From the NCBI RefSeq assembly GCF_900129705.1, contig NZ_FQWO01000001.1, forward strand, positions 434,001 to 498,000: a stretch of 64,000 nt of DNA. Reading direction: 5' to 3'. The notes beneath the pieces are model-generated. The model searched no databases. It saw only the letters and a program-made list of their open reading frames with translations, and was not told the DNA's origin. Positions 1 through 8,495 of the stretch are shown piece after piece (positions within the stretch are counted from its first letter, which is position 1; every line of letters begins with the position of its first letter). Made by a program: the position numbers and the translations under genes. Source of the DNA: Flavobacterium granuli (GTDB lineage Bacteria; Bacteroidota; Bacteroidia; Flavobacteriales; Flavobacteriaceae).

Positions 1-67
1 CTTTGCGATACGAATAATTAGAAAGCAGATTTTAGAAGGCAGAACCAGAATTTAGATTTAAAAATTC

Positions 68-484
68 ATGACAAAACAATACTATAAAAATCTAGCAATT
101 ACGTTTTTTATATCAACTATTTGGAGTGTGTACATTTTCTTTGATTATTATACTGATCACTCATTTATGCCAGGACTGACATTGATGTTTGACTTTTTTA
201 TTTCTGCAATATTTACGATTGGACTAGCCGTTATAAATATTTTTTTACGATTTTCTTACCTCAGAAATTTAAATCACAAAGACAATTTCTTTTATATCTT
301 TTCGGGATTTTCTAATATAACGCTTTCTATTATTTATCTAACATACATTGTAATTTCTAACAATGTTAGAGAATTTTTCACTTCATTTGAAATAACTACG
401 CTTTATTGCTTTTCAAATTTAGCACTTGGTATTTTTATAATTTCTGATTTATACAAGTTTGAAATAGCAAAAACAAAACTCTGA
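68..484 (+). CDS. Small multi-pass membrane protein, unknown function
   Basis: The 138-residue product is dominated by hydrophobic stretches, with about four predicted membrane segments (roughly residues 9-26, 40-62, 78-98 and 110-127), short polar loops and a Lys-rich C-terminus. I recognise no catalytic motif and no family. It starts at an ATG and ends 14 bases before the convergent prmC stop, with no clear terminator hairpin between them. Its AT-rich, Phe/Ile-rich composition fits an ordinary Flavobacterium membrane protein. The open frame is clear, but its function is unknown and its upstream context lies outside the window. Confidence 0.6.
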   Translation: MTKQYYKNLAITFFISTIWSVYIFFDYYTDHSFMPGLTLMFDFFISAIFTIGLAVINIFLRFSYLRNLNHKDNFFYIFSGFSNITLSIIYLTYIVISNNVREFFTSFEITTLYCFSNLALGIFIISDLYKFEIAKTKL

Positions 485-497
485 AAACTGCTCACTA

Positions 498-1355
498 CTA
501 ACTGACAACTGCTCTCGTCATCCTGTCATTGCCGTAAATATCTTTGCGTAACTCCAGGTTTTTAAAATTCATTTCTTCAAGTAGCTCGATCATTTCTTTG
601 CCTAAATATTGATTGATTTCAAAATACAACTGTCCATTTGTCCTTAGGTTTTTTTGGGCCAATTGGGCTATTTTTCTGTAAAAAATCAAAGCGTCATTAT
701 CCTCTACAAAAAGAGCCAAATGAGGTTCGTTATCCAACACATTTTTTTTGATTTCCTGCTTTTCAAGATTTCGAACATAAGGCGGATTCGAAACAATAAT
801 ATCAAATTCCTGTCCTAAATCTAATGTTTCTAAGATGTTTTGATTGATAAAAGTCACATTTACTTCATTGCGTTTGGCATTTCTTTGGGCCGTAGCCAAT
901 GCTTTTTCAGAAACATCGATCGCATAAACTTGGGCATTCGGAATATTCTTTGCCAATGAAATCGCGATGCAGCCGCTTCCCGTTCCAATGTCCAGAATCT
1001 TTAAAATTGGACTTTCGACTTTTGACTTTTGACTTTCTAAAATCCAATCCACCAATTCTTCGGTTTCAGGTCTTGGAATCAAAACATTTTCATTAACTTC
1101 AAAATCCAAACCATAAAAACTGGTTTTTCCCAATAAATACTGAATCGGAATCTCCTTTTTTAACTGTAACAAAATAGCATTCCAAACCTTGATTTCTTCT
1201 TCAGAAAAAACCAAATCAGGCTGCAGTGCCAAATCAATTCTCTTCAGTTGGTGTTTTTCTTCCAATATCAAATAGAAAAAACTCTCAGCTTCCCCAGCAT
1301 CATAAATTGGCGCAAGTTCTTGAATAAATTGACTTCGATATTCTTTGATTTTCAT
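498..1355 (-). CDS. prmC: Peptide chain release factor N5-glutamine methyltransferase PrmC
   Basis: PrmC (HemK) methylates the glutamine of the GGQ motif in release factors RF1 and RF2, using S-adenosylmethionine, in the cytoplasm. The 285-residue length is normal. An N-terminal helical substrate-binding domain (about 1-95) is followed by a Rossmann methyltransferase domain with the SAM motif DIGTGSG at 122-128 and the signature NPPY at 190-193. The linker between the domains (about 107-116) is encoded by four near-identical heptamers at 1011-1038, an unusual slippage-prone tract inside an essential-type gene. The gene is divergent in style from its neighbours and is convergent with the upstream membrane protein gene. 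Confidence 0.95.
   Translation of the reverse strand: MKIKEYRSQFIQELAPIYDAGEAESFFYLILEEKHQLKRIDLALQPDLVFSEEEIKVWNAILLQLKKEIPIQYLLGKTSFYGLDFEVNENVLIPRPETEELVDWILESQKSKVESPILKILDIGTGSGCIAISLAKNIPNAQVYAIDVSEKALATAQRNAKRNEVNVTFINQNILETLDLGQEFDIIVSNPPYVRNLEKQEIKKNVLDNEPHLALFVEDNDALIFYRKIAQLAQKNLRTNGQLYFEINQYLGKEMIELLEEMNFKNLELRKDIYGNDRMTRAVVS
1011..1038. repeat. Four tandem heptamers (ACTTTTG type) inside prmC
   Basis: The plus strand reads ACTTTCG, ACTTTTG, ACTTTTG, ACTTTCT in immediate succession. On the coding strand it encodes the polar linker before the methyltransferase domain. Gain or loss of one 7-base unit would shift the prmC frame; three units equal seven residues and keep it. Confidence 0.8.
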
Positions 1356-1447
1356 TCTTTAATTTTATAGATGGAATAATTAATGACAGATGGATAAGTC
1401 CGACTTAACAGATGATTTCAAATCCTAAAAAATCGAAATTCGTTAAT

Positions 1448-1939
1448 CTACAATCTTAAATCTTTCAGCATCCAAACCGGACAAGAGGTATGCCCCGTAC
1501 TTCCCAATGAAGCATTTATGTATTCAAATCCCACTTTTTTATAAAGCTTTTGAGCATCTTTCATAAAAGGCATGGTTTCGAGATAACAGTTTTCAAAACC
1601 AAAATCTCTGGCACTTTGCAGACATTTAGCCATCATCTGACTTCCAATTCCCAAACCTCGGGTTTGTGGTAGAAAATACATTTTTTGCAACTCACAAATA
1701 CTTGGATCCTCGTTTTCAAGCGGAGCCACTCCGGCAGCTCCTACAACTTTGCCTTGAAATTCCACCACATAATAAACTGATCTTGGCTTGGAGTATTCCT
1801 CAAACATGAAATCTAAATAAGGGTCTGCATAAGCCGTTCCTACTTTTGGAATATTCAATTCATCAAAAACAGCGCGTATCAATTGCGCTACTTGTTGATT
1901 ATCTTCTTTCTCAATTTTTCTAATAAGCCAATTTTCCAT
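1448..1939 (-). CDS. GNAT family N-acetyltransferase
   Basis: The 163-residue protein has the GNAT fold layout: an N-terminal strand-helix region, the central strands around VVGAAGVAPL, then the acetyl-CoA pyrophosphate-binding segment with the pattern Q-x-x-G-x-G-S (residues about 93-101, TRGLGIGSQ). The C-terminal half carries the usual N/E-x-x-x-x-x-x-A-x-x-L-Y-x-x-x-G-F signature. Such enzymes transfer acetyl groups from acetyl-CoA to amines on small molecules or proteins. The substrate cannot be read from sequence. It is a stand-alone minus-strand gene between prmC and the divergent ribD gene, starting at ATG 1939. Confidence 0.85.
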   Translation of the reverse strand: MENWLIRKIEKEDNQQVAQLIRAVFDELNIPKVGTAYADPYLDFMFEEYSKPRSVYYVVEFQGKVVGAAGVAPLENEDPSICELQKMYFLPQTRGLGIGSQMMAKCLQSARDFGFENCYLETMPFMKDAQKLYKKVGFEYINASLGSTGHTSCPVWMLKDLRL

Positions 1940-2045
1940 TGTTTTTAGATGCTAATTTTTCGATTACAAAAATAGAGATTGTTTATTGTTATTATCGAAA
2001 GTTTTAAAACTAATGCTGAAGTTTCGGAGCTAGATTCAAAAATAC

Positions 2046-2053
2046 TACTTTTG
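2046..2053 (+). promoter_or_regulatory. TAnnTTTG-type -7 element directly before ribD
   Basis: TACTTTTG matches the Bacteroidota -7 consensus TAnnTTTG and ends only 4 bases before the ribD GTG start, so transcription from it would give a leaderless or nearly leaderless mRNA. A convincing TTTG -33 box at the right distance is not obvious. Confidence 0.5.
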
Positions 2054-2057
2054 TATC

Positions 2058-3122
2058 GTGGAAATACATGAAAAATACCTCCGACGCTGCATCGAACTCG
2101 CCAAAAATGGTCTAGGAACCACCTACCCTAATCCTTTGGTGGGTAGCGTAATTGTTTACAACGATCAAATCATAGGGGAAGGCTGGCATAAAAAAGCCGG
2201 TGAACCCCATGCCGAAGTAAATGCAATCCATTCTGTAAAAGACAAATCGCTGTTACAAAAAGCAACTATTTATGTCAGTCTGGAACCCTGCAGCCATTTT
2301 GGAAAAACACCGCCCTGTTGCGATTTAATTATCCAAAATAAAATTCCAAACGTAGTAATAGGAACCGTTGACCCCAATGAAAAAGTAGCGGGCAAAGGAA
2401 TCAGAAAACTGATCGAAGCCGGAATAAAGGTGACTGTTGGCGTCCTTGAAAACGAATGCAACGAACTCAACAAACGCTTTTTTACATTTCACCAAAAGAA
2501 AAGACCTTACCTGATTTTGAAATGGGCAGAAAGTCAGGACGGCTTTATCGCTCCAAATATTATTTCCCGCAAAGAACAATATGGTAGTGAGAAAAAACCG
2601 GTTTGGATAACTAATCCTTATTCCAGACAACTAGTCCATAAATGGCGAAGCGAGGAACAAGCCATTCTGATAGGAACCAAAACAGCCCTGGAGGACAACC
2701 CAAAACTGGATGTAAGAGACTGGACTGGGAACCATCCTGTTCGGGTGATTTTAGATCAAAACAATCGAATCCCAAAAACCAACCATATATTTGATAATCA
2801 AACCAAAACAGTCATTATTTGCGGAAAAATAACTGACGCAGACTCAAAAAACACTATCTTTGAAAGTATTGATTTCGAGCAAAATATAGCGCCACAACTT
2901 ACAAAGCTGCTTTTCAAACATCAAATTCAGTCTGTAATTATTGAAGGCGGAAGCCAAACATTACAAACGTTTATCGATGCAAACCTTTGGGACGAAGCAC
3001 GTGTTTTTATTGGAAATTCCATCTTGGGAGATGGCATAAAGGCGCCAATTTTAGCCCGAAAGCAATTCAAAAAACATTGGATTGATCGAGATGAACTTAT
3101 AATATCCAGAAACCATGATTAA
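2058..3122 (+). CDS. ribD: Bifunctional riboflavin deaminase/reductase RibD
   Basis: RibD carries out two consecutive steps of riboflavin synthesis: deamination of the diaminopyrimidine intermediate, then NADPH-dependent reduction of the ribosyl side chain. The N-terminal deaminase (about 1-145) shows the zinc site H51-A-E53 and the cysteines C78 and C87 of the PCSHFGKTPPC motif. The C-terminal reductase domain (about 148-350) begins at RPYLILKWAESQDG and includes the segment IEGGSQTLQTF. At 354 residues it is full length. The start is GTG; it aligns with the normal N-terminus (IHEKYLRRCIELA). The 3' end overlaps the HAD gene by 8 bases, implying co-translation. Confidence 0.96.
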   Translation: MEIHEKYLRRCIELAKNGLGTTYPNPLVGSVIVYNDQIIGEGWHKKAGEPHAEVNAIHSVKDKSLLQKATIYVSLEPCSHFGKTPPCCDLIIQNKIPNVVIGTVDPNEKVAGKGIRKLIEAGIKVTVGVLENECNELNKRFFTFHQKKRPYLILKWAESQDGFIAPNIISRKEQYGSEKKPVWITNPYSRQLVHKWRSEEQAILIGTKTALEDNPKLDVRDWTGNHPVRVILDQNNRIPKTNHIFDNQTKTVIICGKITDADSKNTIFESIDFEQNIAPQLTKLLFKHQIQSVIIEGGSQTLQTFIDANLWDEARVFIGNSILGDGIKAPILARKQFKKHWIDRDELIISRNHD

Positions 3123-3717
3123 TGCCATTATTTTCGATTTTGGAGATGTCTTTATCAATTTAGACAAAGAAACGACCGTTGACCGTTTCAAAAAAATAGG
3201 CCTATCCGAATGGAATGACGATTTGAACCAATTGAATATCCTTTTTGAAAAAGGCAAAATTTCAAAAGAAGGATTCCTTTCAGGCATTCAAAAACACGTG
3301 CCAAAAGCCACAATCGATGAAATTCAGCAGGCCTGGAATTCGATTTTATTGGATTTTCCATTGTACCGATTGGAATTCCTTCAGATGCTTTCCAAAAGAT
3401 ACCGCCTGTTTTTATTGAGCAATACTGATTCCATTCATATCGAAACTTTCGAGCAAAAAAACGGAGTTTCTTTCTACAGTGATTTTTATCAATGTTTTGA
3501 AAAAGTCTATTTCTCTTTTGAAATGGGAATGAGAAAACCCGATGCCGAAACTTTCAACCATGTTTTAAACAAACACGACCTGCAAGCCAAGCGCACTTTG
3601 TTTATTGATGATAAAAAAGAAAATACAGATGCCGCACTTTCACTGGGCATGAATATCTGGAACCTTCAAGTAGGAGAAGAAGATGTTGTGGATCTGTTTG
3701 AAAAAAATATAATATAA
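3115..3717 (+). CDS. HAD-superfamily hydrolase, YihX-like
   Basis: The 200-residue protein belongs to the haloacid dehalogenase superfamily (IA group). Motif I is DFGDV with nucleophile Asp8; the second aspartate of the usual D-x-D is replaced by Gly10, as in YihX-type sugar-phosphate phosphatases. Motif II is the LLSNTD segment, motif III lies around RKPD, and motif IV is FIDDKKEN. The family usually hydrolyses phosphate esters of small metabolites. The gene overlaps ribD by 8 bases. The order could mean it supplies the unidentified phosphatase step of riboflavin synthesis, but that is inference from position only; YihX relatives act mainly on sugar phosphates. Confidence 0.88.
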   Translation: MINAIIFDFGDVFINLDKETTVDRFKKIGLSEWNDDLNQLNILFEKGKISKEGFLSGIQKHVPKATIDEIQQAWNSILLDFPLYRLEFLQMLSKRYRLFLLSNTDSIHIETFEQKNGVSFYSDFYQCFEKVYFSFEMGMRKPDAETFNHVLNKHDLQAKRTLFIDDKKENTDAALSLGMNIWNLQVGEEDVVDLFEKNII

Positions 3718-3726
3718 CAACATCCC

Positions 3727-4359
3727 TTGGAGATTAAAGACACTTACAATACCATTGCATTTCCTTCAGAAGAAGTACTATTCAAAGAAAAAAACAGCAA
3801 ATTTTTTGGTTACGCCTTCCCTATTGAATCAGAAGAAGAGCTAAAACCAATTCTCGATGTTCTGAGAAAGCAACATCCCAATGCTGGGCACTTTTGTTAT
3901 GCGTACCAAATTGGCACCGACACCCTTTCTTACAGAGCCAATGATGACGGAGAACCAAGCAATAGTGCCGGAATGCCTATTTATGGCCAAATTCAGTCGT
4001 TTTCCCTAACCAATACATTAATTGTGGTGGTTCGGATTTTTGGTGGCGTAAAACTAGGCGTTGGCGGTTTAATCTCCGCTTACAAAACAACAGCTCAATT
4101 AACACTTGAAAGTTGTGAAATAATTGAAAAAACAATCGACGTTCATTATCTGATTACATTTGACTACAAAAACATGAATAAAGTCATGCGTGTAATCAAA
4201 GAAAAAAAGCTGGAAATCGTAGCTCAGGAAATGGAGCTAAATGAAGAAAATGGATTAGCTATTGGCAAAATTGAAATAAAAACAAGAAAAAAAAATGCCG
4301 AAATGATCTTCGACATCTTTAATTCTTTGTTTGAAATTGATATTAAAATAAAAGAATAA
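3727..4359 (+). CDS. YigZ/IMPACT family protein
   Basis: The 210-residue protein has the two-domain layout of the YigZ family: an N-terminal UPF0029 (IMPACT) domain with the DDGEPSNSAGMPI signature around residues 76-88 and the FGGVKLGVGGL segment at about 112-122, then a ferredoxin-like C-terminal domain (DUF1949, about 140-208). Eukaryotic IMPACT regulates GCN2; the bacterial role is not settled. The start is TTG, 9 bases after the HAD stop, with no better ATG in frame. It probably shares a transcript with ribD and the HAD gene. Confidence 0.88.
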   Translation: MEIKDTYNTIAFPSEEVLFKEKNSKFFGYAFPIESEEELKPILDVLRKQHPNAGHFCYAYQIGTDTLSYRANDDGEPSNSAGMPIYGQIQSFSLTNTLIVVVRIFGGVKLGVGGLISAYKTTAQLTLESCEIIEKTIDVHYLITFDYKNMNKVMRVIKEKKLEIVAQEMELNEENGLAIGKIEIKTRKKNAEMIFDIFNSLFEIDIKIKE

Positions 4360-4374
4360 TTGCTTATTTTTTTA

Positions 4375-4782
4375 TTAATCCTGCATTGCCAAAAGTCTTT
4401 CCTTTACATATTCCGGAGGAAGCGTAGGACGCCCCGTTTTCATGTCTACAAAAACCAATGTTGAATGGGCAATTGTTAATAACTCCTTTTTCTCATTATA
4501 GATTTCATAATCAAATTCTATCTTGACCGAAGTCTGGCTTTTAAAAATAGTTTTCACCGTCAGCAAGTCATCATACCGTGCCGGTTTTTTATAATTCATA
4601 CTCAAAGAAACCACCGGAAGCATCACACCGTTTTCTTCCATCCATTTATAGGAAACCCCAAGGTTTCTAAGCCATTCCACGCGTCCCATCTCAAAATATT
4701 GCGCGTAATTTCCGTGATAAACTACCCCCATTTGGTCCGTTTCTGAATACCTTACCCTTACTGTAAATTCATGTTCTTTCAT
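4375..4782 (-). CDS. Acyl-CoA thioesterase, YbgC/4HBT family
   Basis: The 135-residue protein is a single hot-dog fold thioesterase. The active-site signature ETDQMGVVYHGNYAQYFE near residues 15-32 contains the catalytic aspartate and the H-G-N-Y element typical of YbgC and 4-hydroxybenzoyl-CoA thioesterases. These enzymes hydrolyse short or medium acyl-CoA esters; YbgC is sometimes linked to the Tol-Pal envelope system, but no tol genes are nearby. The gene is convergent with the YigZ gene (15 bases apart) and divergent from dnaA. The exact acyl substrate cannot be inferred. Confidence 0.9.
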   Translation of the reverse strand: MKEHEFTVRVRYSETDQMGVVYHGNYAQYFEMGRVEWLRNLGVSYKWMEENGVMLPVVSLSMNYKKPARYDDLLTVKTIFKSQTSVKIEFDYEIYNEKKELLTIAHSTLVFVDMKTGRPTLPPEYVKERLLAMQD

Positions 4783-4975
4783 CTTATTTTTTGTATATTT
4801 AACATTAAAACAAACGCCTTTTTACCTACTTACGACAATAATTCTACATAATCAACCCCTAATAATTTTTTTTTACAGAAAATTGTTCACATATTTGTTA
4901 CCCCGAAAAATAAGACTTTTTTTAGTTTTATTTAATAAGACGCCGATTACTAAAAAAAATAATTTAATAGAATTT

Positions 4976-6403
4976 ATGAACAAAACTGCTCAATCAGTAT
5001 GGGAAAACTGTCTGTCTTTTATTAAGGACAACATTCAAGATCAAGCTTACAAAACTTGGTTTGAACCGATCAAATCAGTTGAACTTACCGATAACGCTTT
5101 GTACATTCAAGTTCCTAGTAAATTTTTCTACGAATGGCTAGAAGAACATTATGTGAAATTATTAAAAGTGGCACTAACTAAAGAACTTGGTAAAAACGCG
5201 AAGTTACTTTATAAAATCAAAATGGAAAACACTTATGGCAACAAACAACCTTTTACGGAACAATTGCCAAGTGCCAACAGGGCTCCAATGAAACCCCAAA
5301 ATGTTGATGCTCCTTTTAAAAATCTGGATCCCGAATTAAAAAATCCTTTTGTAATTCCAGGAATCAGAAACTTAAAAATTGAATCACAATTAAATGCCAA
5401 CTATAGTTTTGACAATTTCCTTGAAGGAGATTCTAACCGTTTAGCGCGCTCTGCCGGTATGGCTGTAGCCAATAAACCGGGAGGAACATCATTCAATCCT
5501 TTATTGATTTTTGGTGGTGTAGGTTTGGGTAAAACCCACTTAGCACACGCTATAGGTGTCGAAATAAAAGACAAATATCCTGAAAAAACAGTTTTATACA
5601 TTTCAGCTGAAATTTTCACGCAACAATATATTGATTCGGTAAAGAAAAACAACCGAAATGATTTTATTCATTTCTACCAATTGATCGATGTTTTAATCAT
5701 CGATGATGTGCAATTCCTTTCCGGAAAATCGGGAACCCAAGATGTGTTTTTCCATATTTTCAACTATTTACATCAAAATGGAAAACAAGTTATCTTGACT
5801 TCTGACAAGGCACCCGTTGACATGCAGGATATCGAGCAACGCTTACTGTCTCGTTTCAAATGGGGATTATCAGCTGAGTTGCATCAACCGGATTATGAAA
5901 CCAGGATTTCGATCCTGAAAAACATCCTCTATCGTGATGGTGTGGAGATTCCGGAAGAAATCATAGAATATGTAGCTCGAAACATAAAATCTAATGTTCG
6001 TGAGCTTGAAGGAGCAATTATATCTTTGATAGCCCAATCTTCTTTCAACAAAAAAGAAGTTACTATCGAGCTGGCAAAAAGCGTTGTTGAAAAGTTTGTC
6101 AAAAATGTCAAAAGAGAGATTTCTATCGATTATATTCAAAAAATCGTTTCGGATTATTTCCAATTGGATATAGAAACCCTTCAATCCAAAACCAGAAAAA
6201 GACATGTAGTACAGGCAAGACAACTGGCTATGTTTTTTGCTAAAAAGTTTACAAAAGCTTCTTTGGCTAATATTGGTTCCCAAATTGGAGATCGGGATCA
6301 CGCTACTGTTTTGCATGCCTGTAAAACTGTTGACAACTTAGTGGCTACCGACAAACAATTTAAAAAATTCGTTGAAGATATCCATAAAAAATTAACGCTA
6401 TAA
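4976..6403 (+). CDS. dnaA: Chromosomal replication initiator DnaA
   Basis: DnaA binds DnaA boxes at the origin and melts DNA to start replication. The 475-residue protein has the normal domains: I (about 1-80), a variable linker, the AAA+ domain III with Walker A GGVGLGKTH at 180-188 and Walker B IIDDVQ, and the DNA-binding domain IV with the signature GDRDHATVLHA near the C-terminus. I chose ATG 4976 because MNKTAQSVW matches the normal N-terminus; a longer TTG-started frame from 4883 adds an unlikely extension. I saw no DnaA-box cluster next to the gene, so the origin need not be here. Confidence 0.97.
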   Translation: MNKTAQSVWENCLSFIKDNIQDQAYKTWFEPIKSVELTDNALYIQVPSKFFYEWLEEHYVKLLKVALTKELGKNAKLLYKIKMENTYGNKQPFTEQLPSANRAPMKPQNVDAPFKNLDPELKNPFVIPGIRNLKIESQLNANYSFDNFLEGDSNRLARSAGMAVANKPGGTSFNPLLIFGGVGLGKTHLAHAIGVEIKDKYPEKTVLYISAEIFTQQYIDSVKKNNRNDFIHFYQLIDVLIIDDVQFLSGKSGTQDVFFHIFNYLHQNGKQVILTSDKAPVDMQDIEQRLLSRFKWGLSAELHQPDYETRISILKNILYRDGVEIPEEIIEYVARNIKSNVRELEGAIISLIAQSSFNKKEVTIELAKSVVEKFVKNVKREISIDYIQKIVSDYFQLDIETLQSKTRKRHVVQARQLAMFFAKKFTKASLANIGSQIGDRDHATVLHACKTVDNLVATDKQFKKFVEDIHKKLTL

Positions 6404-6410
6404 GAGCATC

Positions 6411-6878
6411 ATGTCTGTAAAAATTCTAATGGTTTGTTTGGGAAACATCTGCCGATCGCCTTTGGCCGAAGGTATTTTAGCCTCAAAACTTCCAAAAGAC
6501 AAATTCAGAGTAGACTCTGCCGGAACAGGTTCCTGGCACATAAACCAGCCACCTGATACGCGTTCTATTGCTACAGCAAAAAAATACAACATTGATATTT
6601 CCAATCAAAAAGGGAAACATTTTCAAAAATCAGATTTTGAAATCTACGACTACATCTATGTTATGGATCAATCCAATTACGACAATGTAATTGAATTATC
6701 AGAAACCCCAGAACAAAAAGCCAAAGTTCAGATGATTCTGAACGAATTATTCCCTGATGAAAATGTAGATATTCCTGATCCTTATTTTGGATTACCAAAT
6801 GGATTTGAAATTGTGTACAAAATGCTGGACGAAGTTTGTGACATTATAGCCAAAAAACTAATCGCAAAACATCAATAA
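6411..6878 (+). CDS. Low molecular weight protein-tyrosine phosphatase
   Basis: The 155-residue protein carries the P-loop C9-L-G-N-I-C-R15-S-P at its N-terminus and the general-acid loop DPYFG (about residues 124-128), the two hallmarks of LMW protein-tyrosine phosphatases. The family dephosphorylates phosphotyrosine, in bacteria often on tyrosine kinases that control exopolysaccharide export; no such kinase is in this window, so its target is open. It starts 8 bases after the dnaA stop and is probably read from the same transcript. Length and motifs are normal. Confidence 0.93.
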   Translation: MSVKILMVCLGNICRSPLAEGILASKLPKDKFRVDSAGTGSWHINQPPDTRSIATAKKYNIDISNQKGKHFQKSDFEIYDYIYVMDQSNYDNVIELSETPEQKAKVQMILNELFPDENVDIPDPYFGLPNGFEIVYKMLDEVCDIIAKKLIAKHQ

Positions 6879-6971
6879 TTCTCGTTTTCCATCAATGTTT
6901 ACTCCTAAATCAATCGCCTTCAGCTTTCAACTTAGCCTTTACATCTTATAATTAGAATAAAACACATCCCA

Positions 6972-7694
6972 ATGAAACCAAACACTCTTCTAGGAAAACT
7001 CTATTTAATCCCCACTACTATGGGCGATTGTGACCCAATGGATGTTTTACCACAAACAGTAAAAAGAACCATTGATTTCATTGATCATTATATTGTCGAA
7101 AACGACAAAACGGCACGTAAATCCATCAAAGAAGTTAGTCCAGAAAAAAAACAGTCTGAATTAGTTCTTTTCACCTTAAACAAACGCACCGAAGTTAAAG
7201 AACATCTTGATTTTATTAAACCCTTATTGGAAGGTAAAAATATGGGATTAATGAGTGAAGCGGGCTGTCCAGGTGTCGCTGATCCTGGTGCGGTAATCGT
7301 AAAACTAGCCCATGAAAGAGGCATCCAAGTTGTTCCATTAGTTGGTCCTTCCTCTATCCTATTGGCTATGATGGCTTCTGGAATGAACGGACAGAGTTTT
7401 ACTTTTCATGGTTATTTACCCATTGAGAAAGACGAAAAAAAAGCCAGTTTCAAAAGCTTAGAAAGGATATCATTTGAAAAAAATCAATCCCAAATATTTA
7501 TCGAAACTCCATATCGAAACAATAAATTACTGGAAGATTTATTACAGACTTTACATCCCGATACCCATCTATGTATCGCAACTGATATTACCTTGCCTAC
7601 AGAATACATCAAGACTAAGAAAATTGCAGCTTGGAAAAAAGAGACTATCGATTTACACAAACGTCCTACTATTTTTATTATTCATAAAATGTAA
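6972..7694 (+). CDS. RsmI-like tetrapyrrole-methylase family SAM methyltransferase
   Basis: The 240-residue protein has the tetrapyrrole methylase fold seen in RsmI: an N-terminal GKLYLIPTTMGD segment, the SAM-binding loop SEAGCPGVADPGA (about 94-106) and the VPLVGPSSILLAMMASG segment. RsmI 2'-O-methylates C1402 of 16S rRNA. However, this copy is shorter than RsmI (about 280 residues), its first glycine loop is changed (normally GTPGISDPG), and Bacteroidota usually carry a separate true RsmI. I therefore call it an RsmI-like paralogue of unknown substrate. It lies 93 bases after the LMW phosphatase gene in the same direction. Confidence 0.85.
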   Translation: MKPNTLLGKLYLIPTTMGDCDPMDVLPQTVKRTIDFIDHYIVENDKTARKSIKEVSPEKKQSELVLFTLNKRTEVKEHLDFIKPLLEGKNMGLMSEAGCPGVADPGAVIVKLAHERGIQVVPLVGPSSILLAMMASGMNGQSFTFHGYLPIEKDEKKASFKSLERISFEKNQSQIFIETPYRNNKLLEDLLQTLHPDTHLCIATDITLPTEYIKTKKIAAWKKETIDLHKRPTIFIIHKM

Positions 7695-7888
7695 ACTTTA
7701 AAATTTTACAAATAGCTTTTATTCTATCCAGAAGATTACACTTTAACAAGAGTAATTCTCTGGTTTTTTTTTGTTTAATTTAAAAAAATAATACAAAAAT
7801 AACTAACTATCAATATATTATACTTAAATTTATTCTCCCTTAATCTCCAAAAAATTATTCTTAATTAAATTTAAAACCAAATACAATT

Positions 7889-8380
7889 ATGAAAAACAAG
7901 ATTTTTAAAGGAGGATTAGTGCTGCTGATTATCACTTTGATGATTGCCTGCCAAAAGAAAGAGACTCCCATGGTTGCTGTTGACCTAGAAGGAGTAAAAA
8001 CTGAAATTCAAGCCATGGAAGATGGCTTTGCCAAAGCTTTTAATGAGAGAAATGCTGATGGAATCATGTATTATTCTGATGACGCCATCAGTTATTCTAA
8101 TGGAAAAATGCCTATGATGGGCAAAAAAGCCATTCACGAATCAATAAAAGAAGAATTAAACAATTTTCCTAAAGGAGCAAAAATAGCCTTTAAAACCAAT
8201 GAAGTTCATGTCTCAAATGACGGAAATCAAGTGGTGGAAATTGGCGCATACCAAGTTATGGATTCGACAAACACAAAAATGATGAGCGGAAATTTCATCA
8301 GTCTCTTTGAGAAAAAAGACGGCAAATACATTTGCATCAGAGATATGGCCAATTCTGATATGCCAAAACCGGCTAAATAA
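7889..8380 (+). CDS. Lipoprotein with SnoaL/DUF4440-like domain
   Basis: The 163-residue product begins with a lipoprotein signal peptide: a Lys-rich start, the hydrophobic segment GGLVLLIITLMI and a lipobox ending at Cys21 (LMIAC). The mature part matches the NTF2-like SnoaL/DUF4440 pattern: a helix with EDGFAKAFNERNADGIMYYSDD, then strands ending in ISLFEKKDGKYICIRDM. Such domains are small-ligand pockets with enzymatic or binding roles, and the ligand is unknown here. It stands alone, with a 190-base AT-rich upstream region and its own terminator at 8390-8425. Confidence 0.8.
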   Translation: MKNKIFKGGLVLLIITLMIACQKKETPMVAVDLEGVKTEIQAMEDGFAKAFNERNADGIMYYSDDAISYSNGKMPMMGKKAIHESIKEELNNFPKGAKIAFKTNEVHVSNDGNQVVEIGAYQVMDSTNTKMMSGNFISLFEKKDGKYICIRDMANSDMPKPAK

Positions 8381-8389
8381 ATCAAAACA

Positions 8390-8425
8390 AGACTGAAGCG
8401 CTGAAATGAAGTGCTTCAGTTTTTG
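8390..8425 (+). terminator. Rho-independent terminator after the lipoprotein gene
   Basis: The arms ACTGAAGC (8392-8399) and GCTTCAGT (8413-8420) form a perfect 8-bp stem followed by a T run. Confidence 0.8.
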
Positions 8426-8495
8426 ATAAATCCCCCCACAAAGATTTTCTCAACCCGAAGCTTTTACTTACTTTTAGATCAATAAAAAAAAAGGT

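Noticed and set aside
4883-4975. N-terminal extension of DnaA from a TTG start
   Set aside because: The added 31 residues do not fit the family; MNKTAQSVW at 4976 is the normal start.
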